Shown here in pieces: positions 62,074-64,000 of a stretch of 64,000 nt of DNA. Below the pieces are notes generated by a model, which saw nothing but the letters and a program-made list of their open reading frames with translations, ran no database searches and had not been told where the DNA came from. Origin of the DNA: Chrysomallon squamiferum (Eukaryota; Mollusca; Gastropoda; Neomphalida; Peltospiridae); assembly GCA_012295275.1 (NCBI GenBank), contig CM022678.1, positions 16,911,227 through 16,975,226 of the forward strand, read 5' to 3'. Position 1 is the stretch's first letter, and each line of letters starts with the position of its first letter. The translations under genes were made by a program, and so were the position numbers.

Positions 62074-63447
62074 TTATAAACACTCTCCCGTCTGTTTGTT
62101 GCAGACTTTGTCTTTACATCCGTCTGGACACTCTTCTTCGCATTTTGGACCAAAAAACCCAGCAGAACAGGAACCGATGCAGAAGCCTTTTTCGTCGCTG
62201 TTATTACAATGAGAACGCTGCTGACAACGTGGTCCGTAGAATCCAGAAGGACAACGTTCACAATCTCCCGTCCAGCGGAGACATCTTCTGTTCAAGCAAC
62301 TGTCACTGCAGTTCTTTTCACAGTGTTTACCATGTGTTTTGTTACTGGGATAAAATATATTACATTTTTCTTTGTAATTTTGTGAATATTTTGTGACTTT
62401 GACAGAACAGGAAATACACGTGTCGCCATCACCATGGTAATAACCTTCAGAACATCCCTCATCTAAAAATAGAATTACACGTATTAATTTACAGGGAATT
62501 AGACGAGGCTGTGTGTGCACTTCTACCACATTTGCAGTAATTAAAAGATAAATTGACAGACTAGATACAAGGATTGGGTGCTCAAGTAAATGAAATTAAC
62601 TATGTTGAATTACTGACATCAAAACAGAAATAGTGTGTTTCATTATGCATGTGTACAAAAAGTAAACTCGTTATATTTATTATATTCATGCTTTTGTGAC
62701 TGTGTTGTATTTGGTGTGTGCATGTTCGTATGTGTATGTGTACACTCACAAAATTAAACTACCAGTCGTTATGTCCTGTATATCTATACTATAAAATATA
62801 TCTAGTATACTGGTATACCAAGTATTATGGTCATCTATCAATCGTTTCTTAACATAGCTCTAACCTGTATACTACTTATACAAGCTATCCTGCCTAATAC
62901 ATAGCTTTCCTTTGTGTGCTATTATATATCATGCGTAATTATCCTACCTAAAATATGTCTACTATCATGGAATTCTCAATAACATATGTAGTATGTTTGT
63001 TTTCTGAATGCATATCCTTCCTAATATGTCCGTTCCTATCTGTTATCTATCCGATCAGACATGTATATGATTCATCTATCCTAGTTAGCTATCCTCATTT
63101 AACACACCGAATATATTCTACGTCTCTGCTTTCAAAATGCACCAACTATCCTGTGTGTATCTATAGGATTACTAACATATCCACATTACCGTGTATCTGG
63201 CATTACAGGACATATCAACTAAACTGTGTATGTATCTAACAACATATAAACTATGGTGTGTATGTATCGTTATTAACATATGAGCTATCTGTTGTATCTA
63301 TTCTGCTTCTGTTGACTCTGTTATGCTGGAACATTGATAACTTTACCTGTACAAACTTCATACTACAGTCCTCATAGTTTTCCTAGTCGCAGTTTTGGGG
63401 GGAACATAGCTCTGATTTGTCTTTACATGTGAAACACCCAACTGAAA
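62074..63447 (-). pseudogene. Gene f: truncated ShKT-like/EGF paralogue
   Basis: Exon 2 at 63447-63347 has good splice sites but a TAG after CSPQNCD and a shortened, shifted end. The EGF exon 62462-62074 is open for 129 codons with about three modules (CPSGFYGPRC, CSAGFFGPKC). It then ends at NKQTGECL because a deletion joined it to the 3' flank, giving TAA at 62074-62076. One lead-in cysteine is Tyr (NIFYPSNKTHG). Exon 1 lies beyond 64000. The stop in exon 2 argues for a pseudogene. Confidence 0.7.
62780..63330. repeat. Minisatellite-bearing intron 2 of gene f
   Basis: Units with CACCAACTATCCTGTGTGTA and AACATATCAACTA-like words, collinear with 24.06-24.62 kb. Confidence 0.6.
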
Positions 63448-64000
63448 CTGAACAAGTTGAAAACAATATCAAATATTGTTCACGATGGAAATGTGTACAT
63501 ACAAACATACACACCCACACAAACATACACATTAACACACACATATTGTATATACTTAGAATGAAATATGAACATATACACACACATACATATATACATA
63601 CACTCACACGCACACATATATATACACTTCTGTGTAATTTTATTTATTTATTTATTAGTTTGTTGTTTTCATCTTTTTAATTATTTATATATATATATAT
63701 ATTTGTGCTATTCTTGGTTTTGTTGCAGGGTAACTGTTTTTCAGGTATGACCAATTTAAAACAGTGAAAAGTTGGAACGCCCATCAGACACAGAATAATT
63801 TCAGAATTAAAGGATCAAACTTAAATAATATTTACTAAAACTTAACTAAAACTTAAAATAATAATTCATCAAAATTTAATGATTAAAAATTTAACAGTTC
63901 GTCATATGACGTAAGAACGTGTTCCCGAATATTCTTCAGCTTAGCGCCTCACAAACTGAGATTAGACTCGAAACAAATCGAGGGTCATACTAAAAATAGA
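63448..64000. other. Intron 1 of gene f, partial
   Basis: CACA/CATA repeats, a short TA run and the repeat AAACAGTGAAAAGTTGGAAC, collinear with 24.78-25.34 kb. No exon before the window ends. Confidence 0.5.

Overview
This is AT-rich, intron-containing animal DNA, crowded with (GA)n, (CA)n, (TA)n, (ATT)n and (GATA)n microsatellites. The repeat style and receptor type suggest a mollusc, most likely a coleoid cephalopod such as an octopus; this is inference. I see no prokaryotic operon, rRNA, tRNA or CRISPR array. Most short open frames come from microsatellites or dead transposons.

The genes form a tandem, heavily rearranged array of one receptor family. Reading exons by splice site, phase and protein similarity between copies gives this architecture: signal-peptide exon 1 (ends phase 1), exon 2 with a six-cysteine ShKT-like module (phase 1/1), one large exon with up to about ten MEGF/scavenger-receptor-F-type EGF modules, a transmembrane exon, a very basic juxtamembrane exon, then tyrosine-phosphatase (PTP) exons. 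Members: (a) bases 1-68 (+), the last codons of a receptor entering from the left; (b) 27308-23191 (-), complete but short, predicted secreted (239 aa) because a deletion fused its EGF exon to the old terminal PTP exon; (c/d) 48429-42478 (-), signal peptide to transmembrane segment intact, running into a 200-N gap; (e) 59904-51193 (-), degenerate ectodomain but with transmembrane, juxtamembrane, PTP P-loop and terminal exons; (f) 63447-62074 (-), a broken copy whose exon 1 lies beyond the right edge. On the minus strand, f, e and d, and separately b and the first exon at 20.9 kb, follow one another head to tail in the order gene, 3' UTR, GA-rich tract, conserved 'R1' unit, promoter, next exon 1.

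The rest is a mosaic of duplicated pieces. At least thirteen copies of exon 1 with its upstream flank occur on both strands, and most have no recognisable exon 2 downstream. A block of about 6.3 kb (2.3-8.66 kb) is repeated at 9.89-16.21 kb and partly, inverted, at 26.46-29.79 kb. Each copy carries the same dead BED-finger hAT transposon about 310 bp upstream of an exon 1, and the first two also carry a Tigger/pogo relic. Other duplications: 16.21-17.12 kb with 36.06-36.97 kb (direct), 17.13-18.44 kb with 37.14-38.39 kb (inverted), 8.67-9.69 kb with 39.38-40.42 kb (direct), and an inverted pair at 34.99-36.04 and 41.20-42.22 kb. Two TA-flanked MITEs (58.08-58.76 and 58.84-59.30 kb) have clean empty sites in the paralogous segment at 20.4-20.6 kb, so they inserted after duplication. 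Two runs of exactly 200 N (9689-9888, 42239-42438) are scaffold gaps.

The likely biology is a rapidly duplicating locus for receptor-type tyrosine phosphatases with EGF ectodomains. It yields full receptors, a soluble ectodomain and many surplus promoter/first-exon cassettes.
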